Assembly (NCBI GenBank): GCA_047633055.1
Contig: JBLIEI010000008.1
Coordinates: 1-64,000, forward strand
Source of the DNA: CALJFL01 sp047633055
GTDB lineage: Bacteria; Pseudomonadota; Gammaproteobacteria; Pseudomonadales; Halieaceae
Direction: 5' to 3'
DNA: 64,000 nt
Below the pieces are notes generated by a model. It was not told the DNA's origin, searched no databases, and saw nothing but the letters and a program-made list of their open reading frames with translations. Positions 26,830-35,190 of the stretch are shown piece by piece. Position 1 is the first letter of the stretch. Each line of letters starts with the position of its first letter. The position numbers were made by a program, and so were the translations under genes.

Positions 26830-28407
26830 CTAGCTCACACCTCTGGCGTTGCTTCCCCAGTAGGTCGCGCGAATGGCCTTTTTGTCGGGTTTCCCGACTT
26901 GCGTCAGAGGTATGCCCTCGACAAAATCGATGCTCTTGGGGGATTGAACTGAACCTTTGGCGGCCGTGACCCAGTCTTGCATGGACGTTACCAGCGTGTC
27001 GTCTGCTTTAAATCCAGGTTTCAATACCACCACCGCTTTCACGGCCTCACCCCAGCGTTCGTCCGGTACGCCGATAACGGCAACTTGTGCCACTGCATTG
27101 TGACTACTAAGCACATCTTCAACTTCCCTCGGGAACACATTAAAGCCGCCACTGACAATCATGTCTTTACTACGGTCTACAATGTATAAAAAACCTTCAT
27201 CGTCCAGACGGCCAATATCGCCGGTGTGAAGCCAGCCACCGGCAAATGCCTGCGCCGTCTCCGTGGGCATATCCTTGTAGCCTTTCATTACTAGTGGGCC
27301 GCGCACGCAAATTTCTCCAGTCGCACCTGCGACAACAGGTTCGCCGGCGGCATCGAGCAATGCCATATGAATCCACGGGCTGGGTCTGCCGCAAGATGAC
27401 AGGCGTTCGGGTTTACTCAGGTCGTGTTGGGCGCGTGTCATATTAGCCAGCACCATGGGCGCTTCGGACTGGCCGAAAAACTGATAGAAGACTTGCCCCC
27501 ATTTTTCAATACCTTCTCGCAATCGGTCCGGGTTGATGGGCGAGGCGCCGTAGAAAATAGTCTCCATACTCGACATGTCTGCGCTGGCGGCTCTGGGAGA
27601 ATCCAGCAGAAAGTAGAGCATTACCGGAACCAGCATGGTCGCGGTTATTTTGTGTTGCTCGACCATGTTAAAAAATTCATCAGGGCTGAAACCTTGCATC
27701 ACATAAAAGGCGCCACCCTTTTGCAGGACGGGAATAAAAAATGCCGCTGCAGCGTGCGATAAGGGTGTCGCCATGAGTATGCGTAAATCGGTGGGAAACT
27801 CCCACTCGGTCAATTGAATTTGGGTCATGTAGGCAGTGACCCTATGGGTGTTCATAACCCCCTTGGGCTTGCCTGTGGTGCCGCCGGTGAAGGTGACTGA
27901 TGAGACGTCATCCGGGTTAACATCCGGCGCGACCAGCGCCTGCGGTTCGAATGTTGCGGCCAGGGCAAGATAGTCTTCAGCTATGCTGGATTCCCCCAGG
28001 GACAGTAATTTCAGTTTAGGTAGCCGTTCTGCTAACGCTGCTGCGTGAGCATCAAATACCATTGGGTCGAACACCAGCGCCTCAATTTCTGCAGCTTCCA
28101 GCACATAACAATGATCATCCAGTGAGCCCATTGGATGAAGTGGAGTGCCAACGCAGCCGGTCAGTTGCATGGCGGCGATATTGGACAATACTTCCGGGCG
28201 GTTGGCTGAAAGCACAGCCACCCGACTGCCAATAGTCAGGCCACAACGGGTCAAAGCCTGAACCATACAGCTGGTGGCCTCTCGCACCTGACGGTAACTG
28301 GCAACTGTATCGCTCAGGTATAGGCAGGGCTCATCATCGTAGCGATTGAGGCCATCGATCAGCAGGTGAGGCATTAAAGGAGGGTGGTGTAATGCGTCTT
28401 TAAGCAT
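26830..28407 (-). CDS. AMP-dependent acyl-CoA ligase
   Basis: The 525-residue adenylate-forming enzyme has the P-loop TFTGGTTGKPKGVMNTH, the A5 region FYQFFGQSEAP, the hinge YIVDRSKDMIVSGGFNV and a C-terminal lysine in PLTQVGKPDKKAIR. It is expected to activate a fatty or aromatic acid to its CoA thioester at the membrane face or in the cytosol. AGGA lies six bases before the ATG. A palindrome AACACTGTGTT lies 28 nt upstream of the start, which suggests regulated expression. A second ligase, only distantly alike, is at 60073. Confidence 0.92.
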   Translation of the reverse strand: MLKDALHHPPLMPHLLIDGLNRYDDEPCLYLSDTVASYRQVREATSCMVQALTRCGLTIGSRVAVLSANRPEVLSNIAAMQLTGCVGTPLHPMGSLDDHCYVLEAAEIEALVFDPMVFDAHAAALAERLPKLKLLSLGESSIAEDYLALAATFEPQALVAPDVNPDDVSSVTFTGGTTGKPKGVMNTHRVTAYMTQIQLTEWEFPTDLRILMATPLSHAAAAFFIPVLQKGGAFYVMQGFSPDEFFNMVEQHKITATMLVPVMLYFLLDSPRAASADMSSMETIFYGASPINPDRLREGIEKWGQVFYQFFGQSEAPMVLANMTRAQHDLSKPERLSSCGRPSPWIHMALLDAAGEPVVAGATGEICVRGPLVMKGYKDMPTETAQAFAGGWLHTGDIGRLDDEGFLYIVDRSKDMIVSGGFNVFPREVEDVLSSHNAVAQVAVIGVPDERWGEAVKAVVVLKPGFKADDTLVTSMQDWVTAAKGSVQSPKSIDFVEGIPLTQVGKPDKKAIRATYWGSNARGVS

Positions 28408-28434
28408 GGAATTCCTAGTCGATAATTTAAAGCG

Positions 28435-28445
28435 AACACTGTGTT
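28435..28445. promoter_or_regulatory. possible operator upstream of acyl-CoA ligase
   Basis: AACAC-T-GTGTT is a perfect 5-1-5 palindrome in the 175-nt region between the divergent acyl-CoA ligase and ureohydrolase genes. It may bind a dimeric repressor; none is encoded next to it. Confidence 0.25.
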
Positions 28446-28582
28446 GATGGCTGGTATGGTACTCGGAACCTTTTTCCTCTGGCTAGGCAGGTTTGTCTAT
28501 ATCCCGTTAAAATGATGGGCCTGGTCTGACTATTATTGCTGCAGTGCGAATTAACACTGACTATTGAACCGAGAGAACTATC

Positions 28583-29542
28583 ATGGCTCAAAAACCCTAT
28601 AACCAGCCGCTGAGCGGCAATGAAATGCCCCGTTTTGCTGGTTTTGCGTCTATGTTCAGGTTGCCTGTGCAAACCACGGCCGCGGGCCTGGATATCGCAT
28701 TGGTGGGTGTGCCGTTGGATATCGGCACCAGCAACCGGGGTGGTAGTCGTTTTGGGCCCCGCGAGATTCGCTGTGAGTCAGTGATGGTGCGTCCGTATGG
28801 GATGTACACACAGGCGGCGCCGTTTGACTCGTTTCAGGTGGGTGATATTGGTGACGTACCAGTGAATGCGTTCAACCTGCTGCAATCCATCGACATCATA
28901 GAGAACTACTTTGATGAGGTTTTGGCTCATGGGGCGAAGACTGTATCCATGGGCGGTGATCACACCGTCGCTCTTCCCATATTGCGAGCGGTCGCGAAAA
29001 AGTACGGCCCGGTAGCGCTGATTCATGTGGATGCACACTCGGATACCAATGACGCCATGTTTGGTGAGAACATTACTCATGGCACCATCTTTCGGCGCGC
29101 CATCGAGGAGAATCTGGTGGACCCGAACAAAATGGTGCAAATAGGCTTGCGCACTACTGGCTATGCTGCTGAAGATTTCGACTGGGCTAGCGACCGAGGG
29201 GCACGGGTGGTGCCTGCTGAAGAGTGCTGGTATAAGTCACTGGCCCCATTGATGGCCGAAGTGCGTGAACAAATTGGACCGGATACACCGGCTTACCTCA
29301 GTTTTGATATTGACGGACTGGATCCTTCGGTCGCGCCCGGAACCGGTACACCAGAGCCCGGAGGGCTTACTTCAATTCAGGGAATCGAAATAATTCGTGG
29401 CTGTTGGGGCTTGAACCTGGTGGGTGCTGACCTGGTGGAAGTGTCACCTCCTTACGACACCACCGGTAATACATCATTGCTGGCAGCAAATCTGATTTTT
29501 GAAATGCTGTGCAGTTTTCCCGGCTGTCAGCGTAAAAAATAG
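28583..29542 (+). CDS. ureohydrolase family protein (agmatinase-like, copy 1)
   Basis: The 319-residue protein has the binuclear manganese motifs of the arginase/agmatinase family: GGDHTVALP, HVDAHSDTND and SFDIDGLDPSVAPGTGTPEPGG. Its N-terminus (FAGFASMFRLP) resembles the guanidinobutyrase/guanidinopropionase branch as much as classical SpeB. It hydrolyses a guanidino compound to urea and an amine. A second homologue at 49180 lies with putrescine genes and is more likely the true agmatinase. Here the downstream neighbours (FHA protein and outer-membrane barrel) say nothing about the substrate. Its TAG stop is in the same frame as the FHA gene. Confidence 0.88.
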   Translation: MAQKPYNQPLSGNEMPRFAGFASMFRLPVQTTAAGLDIALVGVPLDIGTSNRGGSRFGPREIRCESVMVRPYGMYTQAAPFDSFQVGDIGDVPVNAFNLLQSIDIIENYFDEVLAHGAKTVSMGGDHTVALPILRAVAKKYGPVALIHVDAHSDTNDAMFGENITHGTIFRRAIEENLVDPNKMVQIGLRTTGYAAEDFDWASDRGARVVPAEECWYKSLAPLMAEVREQIGPDTPAYLSFDIDGLDPSVAPGTGTPEPGGLTSIQGIEIIRGCWGLNLVGADLVEVSPPYDTTGNTSLLAANLIFEMLCSFPGCQRKK

Positions 29543-29563
29543 AGGATCTACTCCCCTACGGGG

Positions 29564-29950
29564 ATGCGCTATGCGGTTAATGCATCCGTGGTGGTGGGTA
29601 AGGACCAACAATGCGACCTCACCTTGATGCAGCCGAAAATCTCCCCGTTCCACACTATATTCACGTTAGATCGAAACACACTTTATGGACAAGACATGGG
29701 CTCTGGCCCAGGTACCCTGCTCAATGGGGATGCGCTGAAAGGTAAGCAACCTCTGCACCATGGCGATGTGATCAAGCTGTACAATAGTAAATTTAGTATT
29801 ACTGAAGGGTATTTTCGTAGCAATAGCGCCGATGAATTGGTGCGGCAGATACGTCCTGGTTCGGATGCGCATTTTAAACACAGTATGCGCTCGACCGATG
29901 ACGTACAGCCTGCCAAACTAAGCCAAATAAAAAAAGGGATTTCGTTATGA
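29564..29950 (+). CDS. FHA domain protein (degenerate or mis-started)
   Basis: The 128-residue protein carries a forkhead-associated fold in residues ~1-85: VVVGKDQQCDLTL, ISPFHTIF, GTLLNGDAL and HHGDVIKL. The usual GR is GK and the S-x-x-H pair is present (SPFH). The ATG at 29564 is directly preceded by CCCC-TAC-GGGG, a small hairpin at the site where a ribosome site should be. The seven codons between the ureohydrolase TAG and this ATG (RIYSPTG) are in frame and read like the first strand of an FHA domain, so the annotated start may be too short. The C-terminal ~40 residues are unstructured. It overlaps the next gene by 4 nt (ATGA). Confidence 0.65.
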   Translation: MRYAVNASVVVGKDQQCDLTLMQPKISPFHTIFTLDRNTLYGQDMGSGPGTLLNGDALKGKQPLHHGDVIKLYNSKFSITEGYFRSNSADELVRQIRPGSDAHFKHSMRSTDDVQPAKLSQIKKGISL

Positions 29951-30777
29951 ACTTCTATCCATCCGCGCTGATACTCTCGGCTTGTCTGTTGAGCCCCATG
30001 GCTTTTGCTGAGAATGTTGAAAATATTCATCCATCACTAAACGCCAAGCATATGATACTGGTAGGCGGCAGCTATCAAACAGCTGATGCCGAGCTTCGCG
30101 CCAGCGTTGCCGGTCTACCTGAAGTCAGTGTCGATCTGGAAGATTTGGCGATTGATGATAAGGATATGAGCTGGGCTCTGGAGTACCGCTGGCGATTTGC
30201 CGAAAAATGGATCTTATCGGCCACGGCGTACACCTTTAAGCAGGACGGTTCACGTCAGACCAGTCGAGATTTTAATTTTGATGGTAATGAATTTCAGGCG
30301 GGCTCTTCGCTGGACACTTCGTTGCGGGTGGACACCTATATCCTGGATGTGGCGTATTCCGTCTACCGAACCGAGCGTGCTGAGATTTTGCTCGGTGGTG
30401 GCCTTCATATTCTCGATATGGACGCCTCCATCAAAGGCCAGGCGTTCGTTGGCAATGTGGAGCGAGCCAATGCCACGGGTTCCAGTGAAATTCTGGCGCC
30501 TCTGCCGAACTTGAGAGCACAGGGCTATTATGCGCTGGACGACCGTTGGGGTCTGGCCCTCAATCTGGGCTGGTTGAGTGCCAATGTTGACGATTACGAG
30601 GGTGGTTTCGCTTATCTCTTCGCTCGGGTGGGCTATCGATTCAGTGACCACTTCGGCGTTAATCTGGGCTACCAGTTCACCGAATTTGACCTGACCTATC
30701 AGCAATCCAGGGATCGAGAGAGCGAGTTCGACGTATCCTTCCACGGGCCTACACTGTCGCTGTCCTATGGTTTTTGA
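29947..30777 (+). CDS. outer-membrane beta-barrel protein (OmpW/OmpA-barrel-like)
   Basis: The 276-residue protein has a signal peptide (LILSACLLSPMAFA, cleavage ~residue 21). An eight-stranded type barrel follows, with paired strands such as MSWALEYRWRFAEKWILSA, WGLALNLGWLSANV and FGVNLGYQFTEFDLTY, and the protein ends HGPTLSLSYGF with the terminal phenylalanine expected for BAM-assembled proteins. Its ATG overlaps the FHA gene stop. Its ligand is not predictable. Confidence 0.82.
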   Translation: MNFYPSALILSACLLSPMAFAENVENIHPSLNAKHMILVGGSYQTADAELRASVAGLPEVSVDLEDLAIDDKDMSWALEYRWRFAEKWILSATAYTFKQDGSRQTSRDFNFDGNEFQAGSSLDTSLRVDTYILDVAYSVYRTERAEILLGGGLHILDMDASIKGQAFVGNVERANATGSSEILAPLPNLRAQGYYALDDRWGLALNLGWLSANVDDYEGGFAYLFARVGYRFSDHFGVNLGYQFTEFDLTYQQSRDRESEFDVSFHGPTLSLSYGF

Positions 30778-30863
30778 TCCTGCCATTACACAGCGTGTCG
30801 CCCGCTGTTATGTAAGACGAACATCCGGCGAAATGGCGTGCGAAGAGAATGGAGTATGACCTG

Positions 30864-33041
30864 ATGAGAGTGTTATTGATGCGGCGCTGTCTGGTAGCAG
30901 TAGCCACATTTTGTTTCGTACTGACCGCGATGGCACAGGACGACGCTATAACGACCTGGCCTCGAGAGATCACTATTAAGGATGGCGTGATAGTGCTCTA
31001 CCAACCTCAGCCAGAGAAATTGGAGGGCAACACGCTAAGTGGCCGTGCCGCGGTTGCGATTGAATTGGAAAGCCGCGATCAACCGGTTTTTGGTGCGGTT
31101 TGGTTTAACGGAGAGCTCGAAATCGACCGCTCGGAACGTATGGCCTATGTCGTACAGGTCGATATTACCAACGTCCGTATTCCCGAAGCAGACGCCGACA
31201 AAACTGATGCTTTAGCAGCGGTTTTGGAACGAGAGCTACCCAAATTAGCAATTCAGATATCCATGGATGACCTGCTGGCCACCATTGAGCAGGTTGACGC
31301 CAGAGCGGAAGCTGCTGAACAGATCAGTACCAAGCCCCCCCAAATTATATTCAGTACTACCCCAGCAATTCTTGTGCCACTGGATGGTAAGCCTCAGTTT
31401 AGAGAAGCTGAAGGCACGGGTATAGAACGGGTAATTAATACGGCGTTTACACTGCTGCAGGATCAGGCTAGTAAAACGTTTTACCTCTATGCAGATGAGG
31501 ACGTGTGGTACGCCACCAAAGAATTGGAGGGACCGTGGACTATCGCAGAGTCTGTGCCGTCTGCTATCAAAAAGCTAGCACCCCCATCGCCGCCGGTTGA
31601 GGATAATGCGGAGGACGTCGAGGAAGAGAGTGGCGAGCCCGGCCCTGCACCGAAAATTATCGTTAGTACTGAAGCCACTGAGTTAATTGTTATTGATGGT
31701 AAGCCGGAGTTCAAGCCCGTTGAAGGTACCGAGCTACTTTATGTGAGCAATTCTGAAAGTGATTTGTTGATGGCGATTGGTGGCCAGCAATACTATGTAT
31801 TGCTGGCGGGGCGCTGGTATAAAAGTGGTGACCTTGACGGGCCCTGGTCTTATACCAAGGGTGCAGATCTACCCACCGATTTCAGTGAGATTCCCGAATC
31901 CTCCGAGGCCAACACAGTGCTTTATGCAGTACCGGGGACCAAGGCTGCGGACGAGGCTGTTCTCGATGCGCAGATACCACAGACTGCCGCTGTAGATCCG
32001 GCCAAGGCTTCATTAGATGTTGAGTATGACGGCTCACCGACATTTGAAGATGTTGATAGTACGGATCTCGAGTACGCGATAAACACGCCTACGCCGGTAA
32101 TTCGCGCTGAAGGGCGCTATTACGCTGTCGACGAAGGAATATGGTTTGTCGCTGACAAGCCCACGGGTAAGTGGCTGGTGGCGCGCGAAGTACCCGATGA
32201 AATTTACACCATCCCGCCTGAATCTTCGCTTTACCACGTGACTTTCGTTCGCATCTATAAAGCAGAGCCGGACGTGGTCTATGTCGGTTATACCCCGGGT
32301 TATACCAATACTTACGTCTACAACACTACTGTCGTTTACGGCACGGGGTACTACTATCCAGGTTGGTATGGCACTCATTACTACCCACGCCATTCTACCT
32401 GGGGCTTTCATGCTCGCTACACGCCCTGGAGTGGTTGGGGCTTCGGCTTTAGCTACAGCAGTGGCCCGTTTACGTTTTATTACGGTGGCGGTGGCTGGTA
32501 TCGCGGCGGTTTTTGGGGTCCGGGGCCCTATTACGGTTATCACCGAGGTTACCGACACGGCTACAACCACGGTTATCGACACGGTTTTAACCATGGCTAT
32601 GCGGCTGGCTACAGTGCCGGGCGTCTTCACGACAACCATAATCTGTACAAAAGTGACCGTAACCGCGTGCGAACTCAGCCGGCACGCCAAGCTATCGCCG
32701 ACCGACCGCAGGCGCGTATAGCCAATCAGCGGAAAAATAATGTCTACGCTGACAAGGCCGGTAACGTCTATCGAGATCGAGGCGATGGTTGGGACAAGCG
32801 CACGAAGGATGGATGGCAGCAGGAAAAATTTAACTCGGAGAAAATTACTGAGAACAGGCTCGCCAAGATGCCCGAAAGTAAGCGGCAGAGCTTACCGGAG
32901 AAACGCCCCGCAAGCCTGCCCAGTCACAGTAGTTCCAGCAGGGACCTCAATCGCAGCCGTAACAACCGCATGCGTGGTAATCAGCGTAACAGTAACTTCA
33001 GATCTTCACGGAGCGGTGGCAGCGGCATGCGCCGCCGCTAG
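30864..33041 (+). CDS. large exported repeat protein with Gly/Tyr/His-rich region
   Basis: The 725-residue protein has a signal peptide (CLVAVATFCFVLTAMAQ). An N-terminal domain (~residues 25-150) is followed by three divergent repeats of ~100 residues, each built around I(I/V)STxxxxLxxxDGKPxF, a YVxNxxxxL segment and YYVLxxGxWYxxxxLxGPW. After that come a VVYVGYTPGY / VVYGTGYYYPGWYG block, an aromatic glycine-rich stretch, tandem HGY/RHG/NHG units (coded at about 32531-32622), and a basic Ser/Arg/Asn-rich tail. Similar proteins are annotated as carbohydrate-binding family V/XII, without proof. The ATG at 30864 has GGAG nine bases upstream; an earlier ATG at 30849 is possible. It is probably periplasmic or surface-exposed. 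Confidence 0.75.
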   Translation: MRVLLMRRCLVAVATFCFVLTAMAQDDAITTWPREITIKDGVIVLYQPQPEKLEGNTLSGRAAVAIELESRDQPVFGAVWFNGELEIDRSERMAYVVQVDITNVRIPEADADKTDALAAVLERELPKLAIQISMDDLLATIEQVDARAEAAEQISTKPPQIIFSTTPAILVPLDGKPQFREAEGTGIERVINTAFTLLQDQASKTFYLYADEDVWYATKELEGPWTIAESVPSAIKKLAPPSPPVEDNAEDVEEESGEPGPAPKIIVSTEATELIVIDGKPEFKPVEGTELLYVSNSESDLLMAIGGQQYYVLLAGRWYKSGDLDGPWSYTKGADLPTDFSEIPESSEANTVLYAVPGTKAADEAVLDAQIPQTAAVDPAKASLDVEYDGSPTFEDVDSTDLEYAINTPTPVIRAEGRYYAVDEGIWFVADKPTGKWLVAREVPDEIYTIPPESSLYHVTFVRIYKAEPDVVYVGYTPGYTNTYVYNTTVVYGTGYYYPGWYGTHYYPRHSTWGFHARYTPWSGWGFGFSYSSGPFTFYYGGGGWYRGGFWGPGPYYGYHRGYRHGYNHGYRHGFNHGYAAGYSAGRLHDNHNLYKSDRNRVRTQPARQAIADRPQARIANQRKNNVYADKAGNVYRDRGDGWDKRTKDGWQQEKFNSEKITENRLAKMPESKRQSLPEKRPASLPSHSSSSRDLNRSRNNRMRGNQRNSNFRSSRSGGSGMRRR

Positions 33042-33049
33042 GGTGTGGT

Positions 33050-34180
33050 TCACGCAGCCTGCTCTGGGAAGGGTGACGGGGCACAATAAATCGCCCGTGG
33101 GCGGATCAGACGGCTGTCTTTACTGAACTCCAGGAAGTGTGCGATATAGCCGTACACGCGGGCCATAGCGAACAGTGCGGTAAAGTAACGGCTGGGAATG
33201 CTCAGGCTGTGGAATACTGCGCCCTTGTAGAATTCTACATTCGCCCAGATTTCTTTGCCTTGTTGTGCGAACGCCCGTTGGCAAGCCTGCTCGATCGCAA
33301 TCAAGGTTTCCAGTAACACCCTGCTTTCGTCGTTCTGGCAGAGTTCTTCCGCCATCGGCTTGAGGATTTTAGCCCGCGGATCGACCGTGCGATATTCGCG
33401 GTGTCCCATGCCCATAATTTTGACCTTGTTGGCCAGGTTTTCGGTGACATAGGCCTCGGCGTTGTCAGGGCCACCGACCGCCATAGCCATTTCCAGAGCG
33501 GCCTGGTCGGCACCGCCGTGAAGTTTGCCAAAGAGGGTGCCAATAGAAGCTGAGATTGCGGATTGGATGGGAGCCTGTGTGCTGGCGCAGACACGTCCGG
33601 CAAAGGTGCCCGCATTGAAACTGTGTTCCATCTGTAGAATCTGAGCGGCGTTGAGCATACGCGTGGCCTCTGGCGTCGGTTGCTTACCGTGAAACATGGT
33701 CAGAAAACTTTGGTGAAATTCGAGGCCTTCTGTCGGCGCCAAGATTGTCTGGCCGTTCGCGAGTCGATAATGCGCCGCTATGAGCGCGGATATTTTGGCG
33801 GCAAGCAACAGCCCGTGCTCCGCGTCCAATCCCAGCTCCAGCGTTTGCTCCTGCGGAAGATCGGTCAGTGGCAGCATGCCCTGCAGCATCAGCATCGGAT
33901 GTAGACTGCCAGGTAACTGCTCAAGCAGAGCTTGCTCGCCTGCTGAGAGGTGACTATGGCGGTATTGAAACTGCGATAACTGTTCCTCCTGCTCGGCACT
34001 GGGCTTATTGCCGAAGAGTACCCGCCAGGCAACCCGGTTGAAGGGCTCATTAACCAATGCGTTAATGTCTGTGCCGCGGTAGCTGAGAATGCCCTGCTCA
34101 CCCTGAACATCAGAGATAGCTGTTTCGCCGACGACGATACCTGCAAGGTCTTTGGAAAATATTTCTTGGTCGCTGCTCAT
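33050..34180 (-). CDS. citrate synthase / 2-methylcitrate synthase family enzyme
   Basis: The 376-residue protein has the citrate synthase motifs SFNAGTFAGRV, KLHGGADQAALEMA, GMGHREYRTVDPRA (catalytic His region) and DSRLIRPRAIY. Its length and sequence style match the short Gram-positive-type/PrpC branch rather than the large hexameric GltA. It condenses acetyl-CoA or propionyl-CoA with oxaloacetate. No prpB, acnD or other propionate genes are close, so the specificity is undecided. A divergent LysR gene begins 102 nt away and is its likely regulator. Confidence 0.9.
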   Translation of the reverse strand: MSSDQEIFSKDLAGIVVGETAISDVQGEQGILSYRGTDINALVNEPFNRVAWRVLFGNKPSAEQEEQLSQFQYRHSHLSAGEQALLEQLPGSLHPMLMLQGMLPLTDLPQEQTLELGLDAEHGLLLAAKISALIAAHYRLANGQTILAPTEGLEFHQSFLTMFHGKQPTPEATRMLNAAQILQMEHSFNAGTFAGRVCASTQAPIQSAISASIGTLFGKLHGGADQAALEMAMAVGGPDNAEAYVTENLANKVKIMGMGHREYRTVDPRAKILKPMAEELCQNDESRVLLETLIAIEQACQRAFAQQGKEIWANVEFYKGAVFHSLSIPSRYFTALFAMARVYGYIAHFLEFSKDSRLIRPRAIYCAPSPFPEQAA

Positions 34181-34267
34181 TGCTGTCAGTACTCCTTCAG
34201 TAAGGTCGCTTTTTCACAGTATAGAAAATGAGTTATCATAAGTAGAGTTAATCTGGATAATACAAAA

Positions 34268-34282
34268 ATAAGTAAAACTTAT
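34268..34282. promoter_or_regulatory. inverted repeat abutting the LysR start
   Basis: ATAAGT-aaa-ACTTAT, a perfect 6-3-6 inverted repeat, ends immediately before the LysR ATG. A second small palindrome, TTAT-c-ATAA, lies about 30 nt upstream. Both are in the 102-nt interval shared with the citrate-synthase-like gene, as expected for an autoregulating LysR protein. The repeat position would also interfere with ribosome access. Confidence 0.4.
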
Positions 34283-35167
34283 ATGAGATTTGAGAATAGT
34301 GAACTCAGGGCCTTTCGAGCAGTAATCGAGGAGGGAGCCTTCAAGCGGGCTGCTGAGGCGCTGCACCTCAGTCAATCGGCGGTCAGCCAGGCCGTTGCGG
34401 GCCTGGAAAGCAAACTCGAAACTCCTCTGGTATTGCGGGGTAAAAAACTCGGGCTCACTGATGCTGGGAGGCGCGTATTTGATCATGCGGTCGAGGTATT
34501 GCGTGATGAAGAGCAGACCCTCGAAGATCTTGCGTTGCTCCGTAAGGGCAGTTTGGAAACCCTTAATCTAGCGCTGAGTGCGTCTATCAATCGTTTCTAC
34601 GCGCCCGAGTTAATAAGCGCTTACTACCAGCGTAACCCAGGCACCAGATTGAAGCTAGCCGAACTGCCCAGCCGTAGTATTATTTACGCTGTGCACTCTG
34701 GCAATGCCGAGCTGGGTATGGGACCGTTCCAGAAGCACATGCCCGCCTTCGATACGATTCCGCTCTACAGCGATTCGCGCCATCTGGTGGTGAGTCCTTG
34801 CCATCCCCAGTACCAACAGATGATGGACGGTGAGGCCAGGGTGTTGAAGCAGACGCCGCTGATTGCGTCGGCGCTTGATAACCCGGAGATGCGGCCGTCG
34901 ATTCAGCGGCTGCGCGATCAGTTCAGCACAGTCTGGGAGGTCAGCAGTTTGTCCCTGCGAATTCACATGGTGGCTGAGGGCATGGGAGTAACCTTCATTG
35001 ACGCTCGGTTGCTGCGTGAACATCCACAATGTCGGGATTTTACTATCATGGACGATGTATCCTTTGGCCGAATAGAGAAGCAGGTTGGACTCTACTACCA
35101 GGCTGGAAAAAAGCTTAGCAAGAGCGCCCAGGACTTTATTGACCTGTGCGCAGAGAAATGGCACTGA
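34283..35167 (+). CDS. LysR family transcriptional regulator
   Basis: The 294-residue protein has the LysR winged HTH (ELRAFRAVIEEGAFKRAAEA, then LHLSQSAVSQAVAGLESKLE) and a substrate-binding effector domain. It is divergent from the citrate-synthase-like gene and is probably its activator. The glycerol-3-phosphate dehydrogenase gene follows on the same strand after ~23 nt, so glpD may be co-transcribed with it. Confidence 0.93.
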   Translation: MRFENSELRAFRAVIEEGAFKRAAEALHLSQSAVSQAVAGLESKLETPLVLRGKKLGLTDAGRRVFDHAVEVLRDEEQTLEDLALLRKGSLETLNLALSASINRFYAPELISAYYQRNPGTRLKLAELPSRSIIYAVHSGNAELGMGPFQKHMPAFDTIPLYSDSRHLVVSPCHPQYQQMMDGEARVLKQTPLIASALDNPEMRPSIQRLRDQFSTVWEVSSLSLRIHMVAEGMGVTFIDARLLREHPQCRDFTIMDDVSFGRIEKQVGLYYQAGKKLSKSAQDFIDLCAEKWH

Positions 35168-35190
35168 AGAGAATATTGGACGAAGAAACG

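Noticed and set aside
32531..32622. Tandem repeats near 32.5 kb
   Set aside because: They encode HGY/RHG/NHG units within a single reading frame and change at silent sites, so they are protein repeats rather than a mobile or regulatory array.
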